A DNA stretch of 36,683 nucleotides from Thermoplasmatota archaeon (GTDB taxonomy: Archaea > Thermoplasmatota > E2 > DHVEG-1): the NCBI GenBank assembly GCA_030619765.1, contig JAUXAU010000029.1, positions 1 through 36,683 of the forward strand, written 5' to 3'. A model generated the notes under the pieces. The model saw only the letters and a list, made by a program, of their open reading frames with translations, ran no database searches and was not told the DNA's origin. The translations under genes were made by a program, and so were the position numbers. This document shows, piece after piece, positions 17,094 through 24,787 of the stretch; the first letter of the stretch is position 1, and each line of letters starts with the position of its first letter.

Positions 17094-17132
17094 TTTTAAA
17101 TAAAGAGATATTACGAAATTGTAGTTTGAGGG
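17094..17132 (+). promoter_or_regulatory. TATA box and AATTGTAG leader
   Basis: TTTTAAAT (17094-17101) is followed 22 bp downstream by AAATTGTAGTTTGAGGG (17116-17132), which contains the expected transcription start and the SD. This leader recurs at 17798, 17969 and 18345. Confidence 0.55.
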
Positions 17133-17141
17133 TATATAACT

Positions 17142-17342
17142 ATGAGAAATAATGGAAAGGAGCTTTATATTTTGGGCTTTGTCCTAATAATAATAGGAAT
17201 TTTAATTATACCTGATGTCGCAGTATTAATATTTGGGTTGGGCGATACTTGTTATCATAAGAATATATATTTAGCAGGATTAGCAATAATATTAATAGGA
17301 ATAGGTTTTGTATATTTTGTGTGGAAAAAGAAAAATGAATAA
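17142..17342 (+). CDS. 66-aa two-TM hypothetical membrane protein
   Basis: Two hydrophobic helices (about residues 10-28, LGFVLIIIGILIIPDVAVLI; and about 44-61, LAGLAIILIGIGFVYFVW) are separated by a polar loop with GDTCYHKN. The C terminus is KKKNE. The SD GAGGG precedes the ATG. The last 8 bases overlap the start of the lipoprotein gene, implying translational coupling. No family is recognised. Confidence 0.6.
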   Translation: MRNNGKELYILGFVLIIIGILIIPDVAVLIFGLGDTCYHKNIYLAGLAIILIGIGFVYFVWKKKNE

Positions 17343-17796
17343 ACATCTCTTAATACTCGGAATGGCTGTTCTGCTTTTGACGGTTGGGTTGAGTGGGTGC
17401 GTTAATGAAGGGGGAGCAGACGTGAGAATTGTATCGCCTGTAAATATTTCTGAATACGAATACATGGCTCCGTTACCGTATAATCCAGAGTACAACACAA
17501 CTTTTGTAGGTTATAATGTGACATTTGACTTGAAAGATATCAATGATGTTGGAACCGATGTAGAGGTTCGATTAAAACTTTTTTATCATGGTTTAACTGA
17601 ATGGGAAAATATAACTTACTCATGGGGATTTGATACAACAGACTTTTATCTTCCTAAAGGTGACATTACTACTATTACTTTATATGTTGCAGATATGAAG
17701 AGAGAGAATGTAGAAAGAAAGATAGAAATTGACGTTTGGACAGTATCAGAAGATTATGTAAGAACACTTACCGAAAATTATAGTGAGATAATTTAA
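17335..17796 (+). CDS. Predicted lipoprotein with Ig-like domain
   Basis: The ATG at 17335 begins a lipoprotein signal (MNKHLLILGMAVLLLTVGLSGC) with Cys22 in the lipobox LSGC. An in-frame ATG at 17308 would add nine residues and spoil the signal, so it is rejected. The mature part, about 130 aa, is beta-rich (NVTFDLKDINDVGTDVEVRLKL, ITTITLYVADM) and resembles an Ig-like or CARDB-like fold. It is probably displayed outside the membrane. It overlaps the upstream membrane-protein gene by 8 nt. Function is unknown. Confidence 0.65.
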   Translation: MNKHLLILGMAVLLLTVGLSGCVNEGGADVRIVSPVNISEYEYMAPLPYNPEYNTTFVGYNVTFDLKDINDVGTDVEVRLKLFYHGLTEWENITYSWGFDTTDFYLPKGDITTITLYVADMKRENVERKIEIDVWTVSEDYVRTLTENYSEII

Positions 17797-17797
17797 C

Positions 17798-17817
17798 AAT
17801 TGTAGATTTGGAGGAGG
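17798..17817 (+). promoter_or_regulatory. AATTGTAGATTTGGAGGAGG leader before the zinc-ribbon gene
   Basis: The element lies 1-2 nt after the lipoprotein stop and contains a strong GGAGG SD. It is the best copy of a leader repeated before four genes in this cluster. Confidence 0.6.
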
Positions 17818-17821
17818 AATA

Positions 17822-17968
17822 ATGGCAAAATACTGTGTGAATTGCCGTAAAAAAATTGGCTTTTTATCTGGCTATCATGAAAATGAGGACGGTTCATATA
17901 CATGTGATATCTGTTTTGATAAACAAAAGAAAGAAAAAGAGATAGATGAAGCAATTAAAAAATTATGA
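17822..17968 (+). CDS. 48-aa zinc-ribbon microprotein
   Basis: The product has two CxxC knuckles (CVNC at residues 5-8 and CDIC at 28-31) followed by a highly charged helix (KQKKEKEIDEAIKKL). This is a minimal treble-clef or zinc-ribbon layout. The SD GGAGGAGG sits 4 nt before the ATG, and the gene is flanked on both sides by the repeated leader. It could bind nucleic acid or protein. No specific family can be named. Confidence 0.65.
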   Translation: MAKYCVNCRKKIGFLSGYHENEDGSYTCDICFDKQKKEKEIDEAIKKL

Positions 17969-17988
17969 AATTGTAGATTGGGCGGAGG
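17969..17988 (+). promoter_or_regulatory. AATTGTAGATTGGGCGGAGG leader
   Basis: This starts at the base immediately after the zinc-ribbon stop codon. It matches the copy at 17798 except around the GG/GC positions, and provides the SD for the gene at 17993. Confidence 0.6.
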
Positions 17989-17992
17989 AAAA

Positions 17993-18304
17993 ATGGTTCG
18001 GGGAATTGGTAAAACTAAAGTTAAGAAAAAACCATGGAAGACAAGGATGGAAAGAGACATAATAATGCATAAAGACATAAAAGAAGCAGGTCTTCAAGGT
18101 GGAAAAGTTATTGGAGATAAATTATCATTACTTGCATTTATCATTGGAATACCTATGTTAATTATAGGACTGTATTCACTATTTAATATGTTATTTGGTT
18201 TTGGATTCCCTATAAATATGGCTATTATAATTCTAATTTTATTGGTTAATGTTGTTGGTTTGTTATTAATTATTGGTGGATACTTTATTTATAGGGGCAG
18301 TTAA
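17993..18304 (+). CDS. 103-aa two-TM membrane protein with basic N terminus
   Basis: Residues 1-40 are strongly basic (GKTKVKKKPWKTRMERD). Two TM helices follow (about 52-72 LSLLAFIIGIPMLIIGLYSL and about 78-100 NMAIIILILLVNVVGLLLII). A TTG at 17978 would put the SD inside the coding region, so the ATG at 17993 is preferred. It is followed by a TATA box for the next unit at 18322. The family is not recognised. Confidence 0.6.
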   Translation: MVRGIGKTKVKKKPWKTRMERDIIMHKDIKEAGLQGGKVIGDKLSLLAFIIGIPMLIIGLYSLFNMLFGFGFPINMAIIILILLVNVVGLLLIIGGYFIYRGS

Positions 18305-18321
18305 ACCTCTTAAAAATAGGA

Positions 18322-18365
18322 TTTATAAAGTATTATTTATTGGTAAATTGTAAATTTGGAGGGAG
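18322..18365 (+). promoter_or_regulatory. TATA box and AATTGTAAATTTGGAGGGAG leader
   Basis: TTTATAAA (18322-18329) lies 23 bp before AAATTGTAAATTTGGAGGG (18345-18363), again placing the leader at the expected transcription start. It serves the 20-codon ORF at 18370. Confidence 0.5.
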
Positions 18366-18369
18366 AAAA

Positions 18370-18432
18370 ATGCCAGAACTACTCATAGAACTCTTAGTAT
18401 TAACAGGCGTGATTGTGCTATCTAACCAATAG
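18370..18432 (+). CDS. 20-aa hydrophobic micropeptide
   Basis: The ORF reads MPELLIELL then LTGVIVL and SNQ, a single short hydrophobic segment. By itself it would be negligible, but it has a TATA box, the common leader and a consensus SD at good spacing. Possible roles are a TM micropeptide or a leader peptide. It could also be a truncated gene keeping an intact promoter. Confidence 0.4.
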   Translation: MPELLIELLVLTGVIVLSNQ

Positions 18433-18575
18433 GAGAAGTATATATTCCTCGATAAACCTCAAAATATATAGATGATTATCAAAATTATCGATGAATCATC
18501 CAGTGGAAAATATTTTTAGGCCATACCTTATAATAACCAAAATGCTTTTACCTAATGTTAACATCCGCCCTTTAA

Positions 18576-19496
18576 ATGACACAACTAAGAATAATATTTC
18601 TTGGTACCGGCGGAAGCTGGCCAACAATAAAAAGAAACGTATCGTCTGTTGCAGTAAAAAGAGGCAGTGAAATAATCCTTTTTGACTGTGGAGAAGGTAC
18701 ACAACGACAGTTTCAAAAATCAAATCTTAGTTATATGCAGATATCTAAGATATTTATTACTCATTTTCATGGAGATCATTTTTTAGGTATACCTGGTCTT
18801 ATTCAAACAATGCAGTTAAATGATAGAGAAAAACCCTTACATATTTATGGACCACATGGTATGGACAAGCTAGTATCCCAGCTTTTATCTCTGGGCTATT
18901 TTAAACCTTCTTATAAAATAGTTACGCATGAGATAAATGATGGGGACGCTCTAGATTTTGATGGATATACTATACGTGTGCTAGAGGTGAGACATAACGT
19001 TCCAGCACTGGCATACTGTATTGAAGAAGAAAAACGTCCTGGAAAATTCAACAAACCCAAAGCATTAGAGCTAGGTATACCAGAGGGACCAATGTTTAGC
19101 AAACTCCAAAGAGGCCGTTCTATAACTTTAAACAATGGTAAAAAAATCAATCCTAGTAGGGTATTGGGTCCACCTAGAAAAGGAAGAAAAATAGTAATAT
19201 CTGGAGATACCATTCCATATGAACAGATAATAAATCTTTCCAAGGGGGCAGATATTTTAATCCATGATGGAACTTTTGATTCGGAACTTGAAGATATTGC
19301 AGGGGATTATGGACATTCGACAGCTTTTCAGGCTGCAGAGATTGCTAAAAAAGCAAAGGTAGAAAAGTTGTTGTTAACTCATATTAGTCCTAGGTATTTG
19401 GATCATCGAGTTATTGAAAACGATGCACGAAAAGTCTTTAAGAATTCGTTTGTCCCGAAAGATCTTCAGGAGTTTGAAGTAAAGTTGAAAAAATAA
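18576..19496 (+). CDS. rnz: Ribonuclease Z (tRNA 3' endonuclease)
   Basis: This 306-aa metallo-beta-lactamase-fold nuclease removes 3' trailers from pre-tRNA. FLGTGGSWPT is at the N terminus and the zinc motif THFHGDH gives H63, H65, D67 and H68. Later ligands are in VRHNVPALAY, ISGDT (Asp) and LLTHISPRY (His). The length is that of the short archaeal/bacterial form. No SD is seen. The 143 bp before it after the micropeptide include TTATAATAA near 18529 as possible TATA. Confidence 0.93.
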   Translation: MTQLRIIFLGTGGSWPTIKRNVSSVAVKRGSEIILFDCGEGTQRQFQKSNLSYMQISKIFITHFHGDHFLGIPGLIQTMQLNDREKPLHIYGPHGMDKLVSQLLSLGYFKPSYKIVTHEINDGDALDFDGYTIRVLEVRHNVPALAYCIEEEKRPGKFNKPKALELGIPEGPMFSKLQRGRSITLNNGKKINPSRVLGPPRKGRKIVISGDTIPYEQIINLSKGADILIHDGTFDSELEDIAGDYGHSTAFQAAEIAKKAKVEKLLLTHISPRYLDHRVIENDARKVFKNSFVPKDLQEFEVKLKK

Positions 19497-19556
19497 TTTC
19501 TCTGCTTATAAAATCATAATTTTATTAAGGTCTAGATCGATTCTGATTTTATTACA

Positions 19557-20018
19557 ATGCTAGAAAAGCTAGGGAATGATAGGCCACCATACGATGAATA
19601 CTTTATGGAAATGGCTCATGTCGTATCAAAGAGAAGTACCTGTTTACGGAGGAAAGTCGGAGCCTTACTTGTAAAAGATAAACATATTTTAAGTACAGGC
19701 TACAATGGCGCTCCAAAAGGTTTTAAACATTGTTCTGAAGTAGGTTGCATAAGGGAAAAAAAGGAAATCCCACCTGGCGAAAGACATGAACTTTGCCGAG
19801 GATTGCATGCAGAGCAGAATGCAATTATTCAAGCAGCTGTCTTTGGTGTTTCCATAACAGACTCTACATTGTACTGTACCAGTACACCATGCGTTGTTTG
19901 TGTTAAAATGCTTATAAATGCTGGCGTAAAAGAGATTATTTATTCTGGCGAGTATCCTGATGACCTTGCAAAAAAGATGCTTAGGGAGAGTAATTTAAAA
20001 ATAAAAAGATTTAAATAA
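19557..20018 (+). CDS. dCMP/cytidine-type deoxycytidylate deaminase
   Basis: This 153-aa zinc deaminase should convert dCMP to dUMP for thymidylate synthesis. The catalytic motif HAEQNAI (H84, E86) and the second zinc motif PCVVC (C112, C115) are intact. [22 protein letters not shown] and the extra ligand-like CSEVGC/HELC region match dCMP deaminases (ComEB-like). There is no SD, so it is probably leaderless. Confidence 0.9.
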   Translation: MLEKLGNDRPPYDEYFMEMAHVVSKRSTCLRRKVGALLVKDKHILSTGYNGAPKGFKHCSEVGCIREKKEIPPGERHELCRGLHAEQNAIIQAAVFGVSITDSTLYCTSTPCVVCVKMLINAGVKEIIYSGEYPDDLAKKMLRESNLKIKRFK

Positions 20019-20131
20019 TAGAGTTGCATATAAAAATTGGCCTAAAATTCAATAATAAAAATCTATTAAAAATTTGAAAAATAAGAAAAATATATATAGT
20101 CGAGAATTGATTTATTTCATGAGGAGAAATC

Positions 20132-20521
20132 ATGAAACGAAAAAGATCATTCGTGTTGGATGAAAAGGATACAAAAGCTGTCAAACTCTTCGCTGAGCTT
20201 GGTATGCCAAAGAATCTTGCTAAGACATTAATGTATATCTCTCAGGTTGAAGAATGCCGCTCTGCAGATGTTGAGCAAGCGGCAGACCTTAGACAACCTG
20301 AAGTAAGCGTTGCTATGCAAGAACTAAGGCGGAGAGGATGGGCAAAAAAACGAGATATTAAAAAGAAGGGGAAAGGAAGACCGGTACATCTTTACAAACT
20401 CACACAAGATTTACCTGGCATTTTAAAGAGTTTTGAAAAAGAAAAGATGAAAGAAGTAGAAAACATCAAGCAAGATCTCACCCAATTGAATCGCCTAGTT
20501 TCTACTATCGAAAAAACTTAA
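20132..20521 (+). CDS. Winged-helix transcriptional regulator (TrmB/ArsR-like)
   Basis: This 129-aa DNA-binding protein has a winged-helix domain at about residues 15-90. Its recognition helix lies in VEQAADLRQPEVSVAMQELRRRGW and its basic wing in KKKGKGRPVHLYKL. The C terminus (about 95-129) forms a coiled-coil dimerisation helix. SD GAGGAG precedes the ATG, and AAATATATATAG about 40 bp upstream is the TATA box. Similar small regulators are widespread in euryarchaea, but the regulon is unknown. It is one candidate to bind the palindrome at 14777. Confidence 0.8.
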   Translation: MKRKRSFVLDEKDTKAVKLFAELGMPKNLAKTLMYISQVEECRSADVEQAADLRQPEVSVAMQELRRRGWAKKRDIKKKGKGRPVHLYKLTQDLPGILKSFEKEKMKEVENIKQDLTQLNRLVSTIEKT

Positions 20522-20606
20522 ATGCATCTTAACTAATCCCAGAATTACTTCTTCTTTATTATCTAGTGGTAAAAAGTACTCGATATATCTATCTGGTGAT
20601 ATCTTA

Positions 20607-21695
20607 GTGAAAAATAGAGCCAAAAATATTTTTAACATAATTGAAAAAAATTTAGATGCAATTGTTATAAAAAATGCTGCTCTTCCATTTATCGACGACA
20701 ATTTCTTTTATATAACGGGCCTGGAAAAAGGGATTTTTGAAGGATCTCTTCTTATTGTATGCCCTGATGGCACTCTTGATCTTTTAGTTTCTGAACTTGA
20801 AGCAGAAAGTGCAAGTAAAGCAAAAGCAAATATTCATGTGTTTAAAGATAAAGAAGACATAAAAAGTATTATCAAAACATCTTTTTCATCTCTCAAAAAT
20901 GTCGGTGTGAATTATACTGGTCTTTCACATAGAGATTTTTGTAAACTAAAAGACATGTTTCCGAAATCAAAATTTACTGATGTTTCAGAAGAACTTCTCA
21001 AAACAAGGCTAGTAAAAGACGAAATGGAAATAGAGATTATCAAAAAAGCATGCATGATATCAGACAAAGTTATGGAAAAAATACCAGATATGTTGTATGA
21101 AGGAATGTACGAATATGAAATAGCCGCAGAGATAGATTATCTTATGCAAAAACAAGGTGCAGATAAACCTGCGTTTGAGACTATTTCCTCTTTTAGTAAA
21201 AATACTGCAGAACCACATTACAGTCACGGTAGTACCAGATTAAAAAAAGGCGATTTTGCCTTGTTTGATTTTGGTGCATGTTTTCGAAAATATAATTCAG
21301 ATATGACACGAACGTTTGTCTTTGGAAACGCAGACAAAAAGCAAAAGGAAATGTATGAAACAGTGTTGGGGGCACAAAAAGTGGGTTTTGATTCAATAAA
21401 ACCAGGATTACAAACAAGCGACGTGCATACTGCCGTCAGTTCATATATCGATAACACGAAATTCAAAGGTCGTTTTATTCATTCCACCGGTCACGCTCTT
21501 GGACTTGCCGTTCATGAAGGAGTAGGATTTGGCTCTGATAGTCATGTTGACTTACAAGAAAACATGGTGTTTACTGTTGAACCCGGTGTGTACATTCCTG
21601 GGTTTGGCGGGGTAAGAATAGAAGATGATATCTTAGTAAAAAAAGATGGTATGGAGCTATTGACAACGAGCTCTAGAGCTTTGTTAGAGATCTAA
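20607..21695 (+). CDS. M24 family metallopeptidase (Xaa-Pro aminopeptidase/prolidase)
   Basis: This 362-aa cytosolic peptidase cleaves Xaa-Pro bonds. An N-terminal creatinase-like domain (about 1-125) precedes a pita-bread catalytic domain. The metal ligands are visible as Asp in FDFGA, Asp in NSDMTRTF, His in STGHALGL, Glu in TVEPGVY and Glu in VRIEDD. The start is GTG at 20607 with GGTGAT (20594-20599) as SD. It may finish peptides released by the secreted C25 enzyme (inference). Confidence 0.9.
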   Translation: MKNRAKNIFNIIEKNLDAIVIKNAALPFIDDNFFYITGLEKGIFEGSLLIVCPDGTLDLLVSELEAESASKAKANIHVFKDKEDIKSIIKTSFSSLKNVGVNYTGLSHRDFCKLKDMFPKSKFTDVSEELLKTRLVKDEMEIEIIKKACMISDKVMEKIPDMLYEGMYEYEIAAEIDYLMQKQGADKPAFETISSFSKNTAEPHYSHGSTRLKKGDFALFDFGACFRKYNSDMTRTFVFGNADKKQKEMYETVLGAQKVGFDSIKPGLQTSDVHTAVSSYIDNTKFKGRFIHSTGHALGLAVHEGVGFGSDSHVDLQENMVFTVEPGVYIPGFGGVRIEDDILVKKDGMELLTTSSRALLEI

Positions 21696-21720
21696 TTTTG
21701 TATGAAGGAAGCGTTTAATA

Positions 21721-21960
21721 TTACCGCTTATCTCTTTTATATGTCCAATTGATCTCGTTGTTGATTTTCTTATATAGCTGTGCACCTCTTTCTAGTGTTT
21801 TATGTTCCATCATGACATCTAGTGTTTCATCTGCCAAAATCTTCAATGCTTCTCTTATTTCCGTTCTGTTGGATTTTACAAGCCCAATTCCGACATTTAA
21901 GAGTTCTTCGATAATCTCTGAAATATCTTCTCCTTCTATGCTAATATTTATTTTAACCAT
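21721..21960 (-). CDS. 79-aa hypothetical acidic helical protein
   Basis: The sequence starts MVKINISIEGEDISEIIEEL and is mostly amphipathic helix with an N-terminal strand. GAGGT 6 nt before the ATG at 21960 decides the start over a TTG at 21963. The family is not recognised; the strand-helix opening could be a small ligand or dimerisation domain. It is convergent with the M24 peptidase. Confidence 0.6.
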   Translation of the reverse strand: MVKINISIEGEDISEIIEELLNVGIGLVKSNRTEIREALKILADETLDVMMEHKTLERGAQLYKKINNEINWTYKRDKR

Positions 21961-22190
21961 CAATATACCTCAACTGCTGTTTTTCTTTTAAATATAGCTA
22001 TATTTCCGTACGCCGCCATAAAAACTGTAATTTATATACCTTTTTATGATATACTTCTCAGTCTCCATTAATGACGATATGATGTATTCATATATGTATA
22101 TCATTGTATATACAAAACTATATATTCAATTCTTTTTTAATACATTTCGTTTAAAGCCCAATAATTAATCTATGTTTTCCATTACATTTT

Positions 22191-22250
22191 TATGAGAATC
22201 ACTTATTCAGCCTCTTGTGATTCTTATGAGTTGGTTTGAAGAGGCTGAAT
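22191..22250 (+). promoter_or_regulatory. Interlocking inverted repeats over the glyA start (possible pseudoknot/translation control element)
   Basis: Two repeats interlock. 22191-22202 pairs with 22217-22228 (12 bp, two G-U, core AGAATCAC/GTGATTCT). 22205-22216 (ATTCAGCCTCTT) pairs perfectly with 22239-22250 (AAGAGGCTGAAT). The second 5' arm sits in the loop of the first stem, which is the topology of an H-type pseudoknot. Both candidate start codons (GTG 22217, ATG 22226) lie inside. TTTTTATGA at 22187 could be a TATA box making the mRNA leaderless, in which case the repeats would act as DNA sites instead. Confidence 0.5.
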
Positions 22251-23521
22251 ATATTAGAAAACAGGCAAAGAAAAACAATGAATTTTTTTCTGACTCTCTT
22301 CCTATGATCGCTAGTGAAAATGTTTTATCTCCTCTTTGCAGAGAAATGCTTATTACCGATTTTCATGGAAGATATGCTGAAGGTACTCCAGGTCATAGAT
22401 ACTATGAAGGATGTAAGTTTTTTGATTTAGTAGAAGAAAAGGCAATGGAACTTGCAAAAAAACTTTTCAACTGTTGCTATGCCGACGTAAGACCCACTGC
22501 AGGAACAACTGCAAATATAGCGATTTTAAAAGCTCTCATAAAACCAGGAGAACCTGCAACAGTTTTAGATCTTGCCAATGGTGCCCACATCTCTTTTGGA
22601 AAATGGGGTGCAGCAGGAGTTAGAGGCGTTGAACTCATTTCGTACCCATTTAATGATGAAGAAATGAACATCGATGTAGATGGTGCCATAAAACTTATTA
22701 AAAAAGTAAAACCAAAGCTTGCATTAAATGGCCGGTCTGTCTTTTTGTTTCCAAGTCCAATAAAAGAAATCGCAGAAGCGGCACATGATGTAGACGCATA
22801 TCTTATCTATGATGCAGCACACGTTCTTGGACTTATTGGAGGAAAGCAATTCCAAGATCCGTTACGAGAGGGTGCAGATGTGATGAGTGGCAGTACTCAT
22901 AAAACTCTGCCAGGACCACAAGGCGGAATAATTGTATCAGACCACAAAGGTGATACAGATAAAGATAAATCATTTCTCAGAAAACTAAGCTTTGGAGTGT
23001 TTCCAGGAGTTACTTCTTCATATCACCTTCATCATGTTGCGGCAAAAGCAATAGCATTTGCCGAACACCTAGAATTTGGTAAAGCATACGCCAAACAGAT
23101 TATAAAAAACGCACAAAGCTTAGCACAGTCACTGTATGAAAGAAACTTCAAAGTATTTGGCGAAAAACTAGGCTTTACCAAATCACATCAGATTTTACTC
23201 GAAATTGGGTCAGGAAAAGGAAAAGAAGCATCCAAAAAACTCGAAGATGCAGGCATTGTCACCAATATGAACACGATTCCTGGTGATGAAGACCCGTTAA
23301 ACCCATCAGGCCTGAGAATAGGAACACCTGAATTGACAAGAATAGGAATGAAGGAAAAAGAAATGGATGAAGTTGCCCATTTCTATGAAAGAGCACTACT
23401 TAAAAACGAAGATACAAAGAAAATAAAAGCAGATATCAAAGAATTCAGAAAAGATTTCCAAGAACTTCACTACTGTTTCAAGGAAGGATTCCGTGGATAC
23501 GACTACCATAAGTTGATATAA
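22217..23521 (+). CDS. glyA: Serine hydroxymethyltransferase
   Basis: This 434-aa PLP enzyme interconverts serine and glycine with a pterin C1 carrier. The active-site lysine is K229 in SGSTHKTLPGPQGG. SENVLSP near the N terminus, HRYYEGC and DAAHVLGLI are family hallmarks, and the C-terminal domain is complete. There is no SD. GTG at 22217 or ATG at 22226 may be the start; a TATA-like element about 30 bp upstream favours a leaderless GTG. The start lies within two interlocking inverted repeats. It heads a tight cluster, with the kinase starting 1 nt after its stop. Confidence 0.95.
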   Translation: MILMSWFEEAEYIRKQAKKNNEFFSDSLPMIASENVLSPLCREMLITDFHGRYAEGTPGHRYYEGCKFFDLVEEKAMELAKKLFNCCYADVRPTAGTTANIAILKALIKPGEPATVLDLANGAHISFGKWGAAGVRGVELISYPFNDEEMNIDVDGAIKLIKKVKPKLALNGRSVFLFPSPIKEIAEAAHDVDAYLIYDAAHVLGLIGGKQFQDPLREGADVMSGSTHKTLPGPQGGIIVSDHKGDTDKDKSFLRKLSFGVFPGVTSSYHLHHVAAKAIAFAEHLEFGKAYAKQIIKNAQSLAQSLYERNFKVFGEKLGFTKSHQILLEIGSGKGKEASKKLEDAGIVTNMNTIPGDEDPLNPSGLRIGTPELTRIGMKEKEMDEVAHFYERALLKNEDTKKIKADIKEFRKDFQELHYCFKEGFRGYDYHKLI

Positions 23522-23522
23522 A

Positions 23523-24071
23523 ATGCTTGCTGCTCTTTCTGGCACTCCAGGAACGGGAAAAAGCACTATCTCCGCTCTTTTACAAAAAGAAGGATACACT
23601 ATCGTTAGCTTGAACGAGCTTGCCATGAATCAGGGATTTGTAACCGGCATTGACACAGAGAGAAACTCAAAGATAATTGACATCGATGGATTGAACGATT
23701 ACATCGATGAGTATTACAAAACCGATGACCTTATTTTTATTGAGGGACATGCCTCTCATCTTTTAAAAACAGCAGATAAGGTGATAATTCTTAGATGTCA
23801 TCCCAACAAGTTAAAAAGCCGTCTAGAAAAAAAGGGATGGAAACAAGAAAAAATCAAGGAAAATATAGAAGCAGAAACAATAGACGTTATTCTCTGTGAA
23901 ACTGTTGAACTTCATCCTGAAGAAAATATTTTTGAAATAAACACCACCAACAAAAACATCAAATCTGTGTTATCATCAATTGTTGAGATTGTCAAAAGCA
24001 ACTTTGAGTCGACAAAAAAGTATAAGATAGGAAAAATTGATTGGTCTGAAGAGATACTAAATGATTTCTAA
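23523..24071 (+). CDS. AK6/Fap7-like adenylate kinase
   Basis: This 182-aa P-loop NMP kinase of the archaeal putative adenylate kinase (AK6) family has its Walker A motif at GTPGTGKST (residues 7-15). A GHASHLL segment follows at about residue 76 and an RLEKKGW lid at about 103. Family members phosphorylate AMP and the eukaryotic relative assists small-subunit ribosome maturation. It is separated from glyA by one base, so the two are almost surely co-transcribed. Confidence 0.87.
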   Translation: MLAALSGTPGTGKSTISALLQKEGYTIVSLNELAMNQGFVTGIDTERNSKIIDIDGLNDYIDEYYKTDDLIFIEGHASHLLKTADKVIILRCHPNKLKSRLEKKGWKQEKIKENIEAETIDVILCETVELHPEENIFEINTTNKNIKSVLSSIVEIVKSNFESTKKYKIGKIDWSEEILNDF

Positions 24072-24086
24072 CTATGGGAGAATAAG

Positions 24087-24740
24087 ATGGTACTTGACAG
24101 AAAAAGGGATTCAGTAGATCCTTTGTTATCGATTGTTGCAAAACGTTTTTCAAAAATAAATCCAAATATTTTAACATGGACTGCACTTGTTTTTGCATTT
24201 TTTTCTGGTTTATTTTTTTATTTTTCCTCTCCAGAATTTGAGTTGCTAAACTATTATCTTTTTTTTGCTGCATTTTTTGTTTTTTTGAATGGATTTTTTG
24301 ATGCAATAGATGGAAAGGTTGCCAAGTTGACGAATAAGGCATCACTGAGAGGGGATTTTCTTGATCATGCATTGGATAGGTATGCAGATGTTTTTATGGT
24401 AGGGGGCCTTGCACTTAGTTCATGGTGCAGCAGACCAAGTATTGGACTACTTGCGATTATTGGAATGTTACTTACTAGTTATATGGGAACCCAATCCCAG
24501 GCAGTAGGTTATAAAAGGGAATATTCTGGCTTGTTAGGACGTGCGGATAGACTAGTGTTGTTAATAATATTTCCTATAGTCCAACATATTGGACTTCGTT
24601 TTTCCGTACAGTTGCCATGGGAAACAACGGTCTTAGATTGGGTTTTAATCTATTTTGCTGTAGTTGGCAACATAACGGCTATCCAGCGGTTTTATAGTAC
24701 ACTAAATTGGTTTCGAAAGGGCTTTAACAGGATAAAATAA
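24087..24740 (+). CDS. CDP-alcohol phosphatidyltransferase, probably archaetidylinositol phosphate synthase
   Basis: This 217-aa membrane enzyme should transfer an alcohol phosphate to CDP-archaeol. The CAPT motif is visible as D72-x2-D75-G76-x2-A79-K80, then G89-x3-D93-x3-D97; the usual Arg after Ala is Lys here. Five or six TM helices are present. SD GGGAG precedes the ATG by about 7 nt. The inositol-phosphate assignment rests on overall resemblance to archaeal AIPS; glycerol-phosphate is an alternative acceptor. Confidence 0.8.
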   Translation: MVLDRKRDSVDPLLSIVAKRFSKINPNILTWTALVFAFFSGLFFYFSSPEFELLNYYLFFAAFFVFLNGFFDAIDGKVAKLTNKASLRGDFLDHALDRYADVFMVGGLALSSWCSRPSIGLLAIIGMLLTSYMGTQSQAVGYKREYSGLLGRADRLVLLIIFPIVQHIGLRFSVQLPWETTVLDWVLIYFAVVGNITAIQRFYSTLNWFRKGFNRIK

Positions 24741-24787
24741 GGAAAAAGAATAAAGCAATATGACGAATATGGATCACTTGCAGAGGC

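Noticed and set aside
17308..17334. Longer N terminus for the lipoprotein
   Set aside because: It would put nine polar/basic residues with an extra Cys before a perfect lipoprotein signal; the ATG at 17335 fits better.
22080..22135. TATATA-rich palindromic stretch upstream of glyA as an origin or operator
   Set aside because: It is low-complexity ATAT sequence in which short palindromes are expected; no repeated origin-box motif or initiator gene is present.
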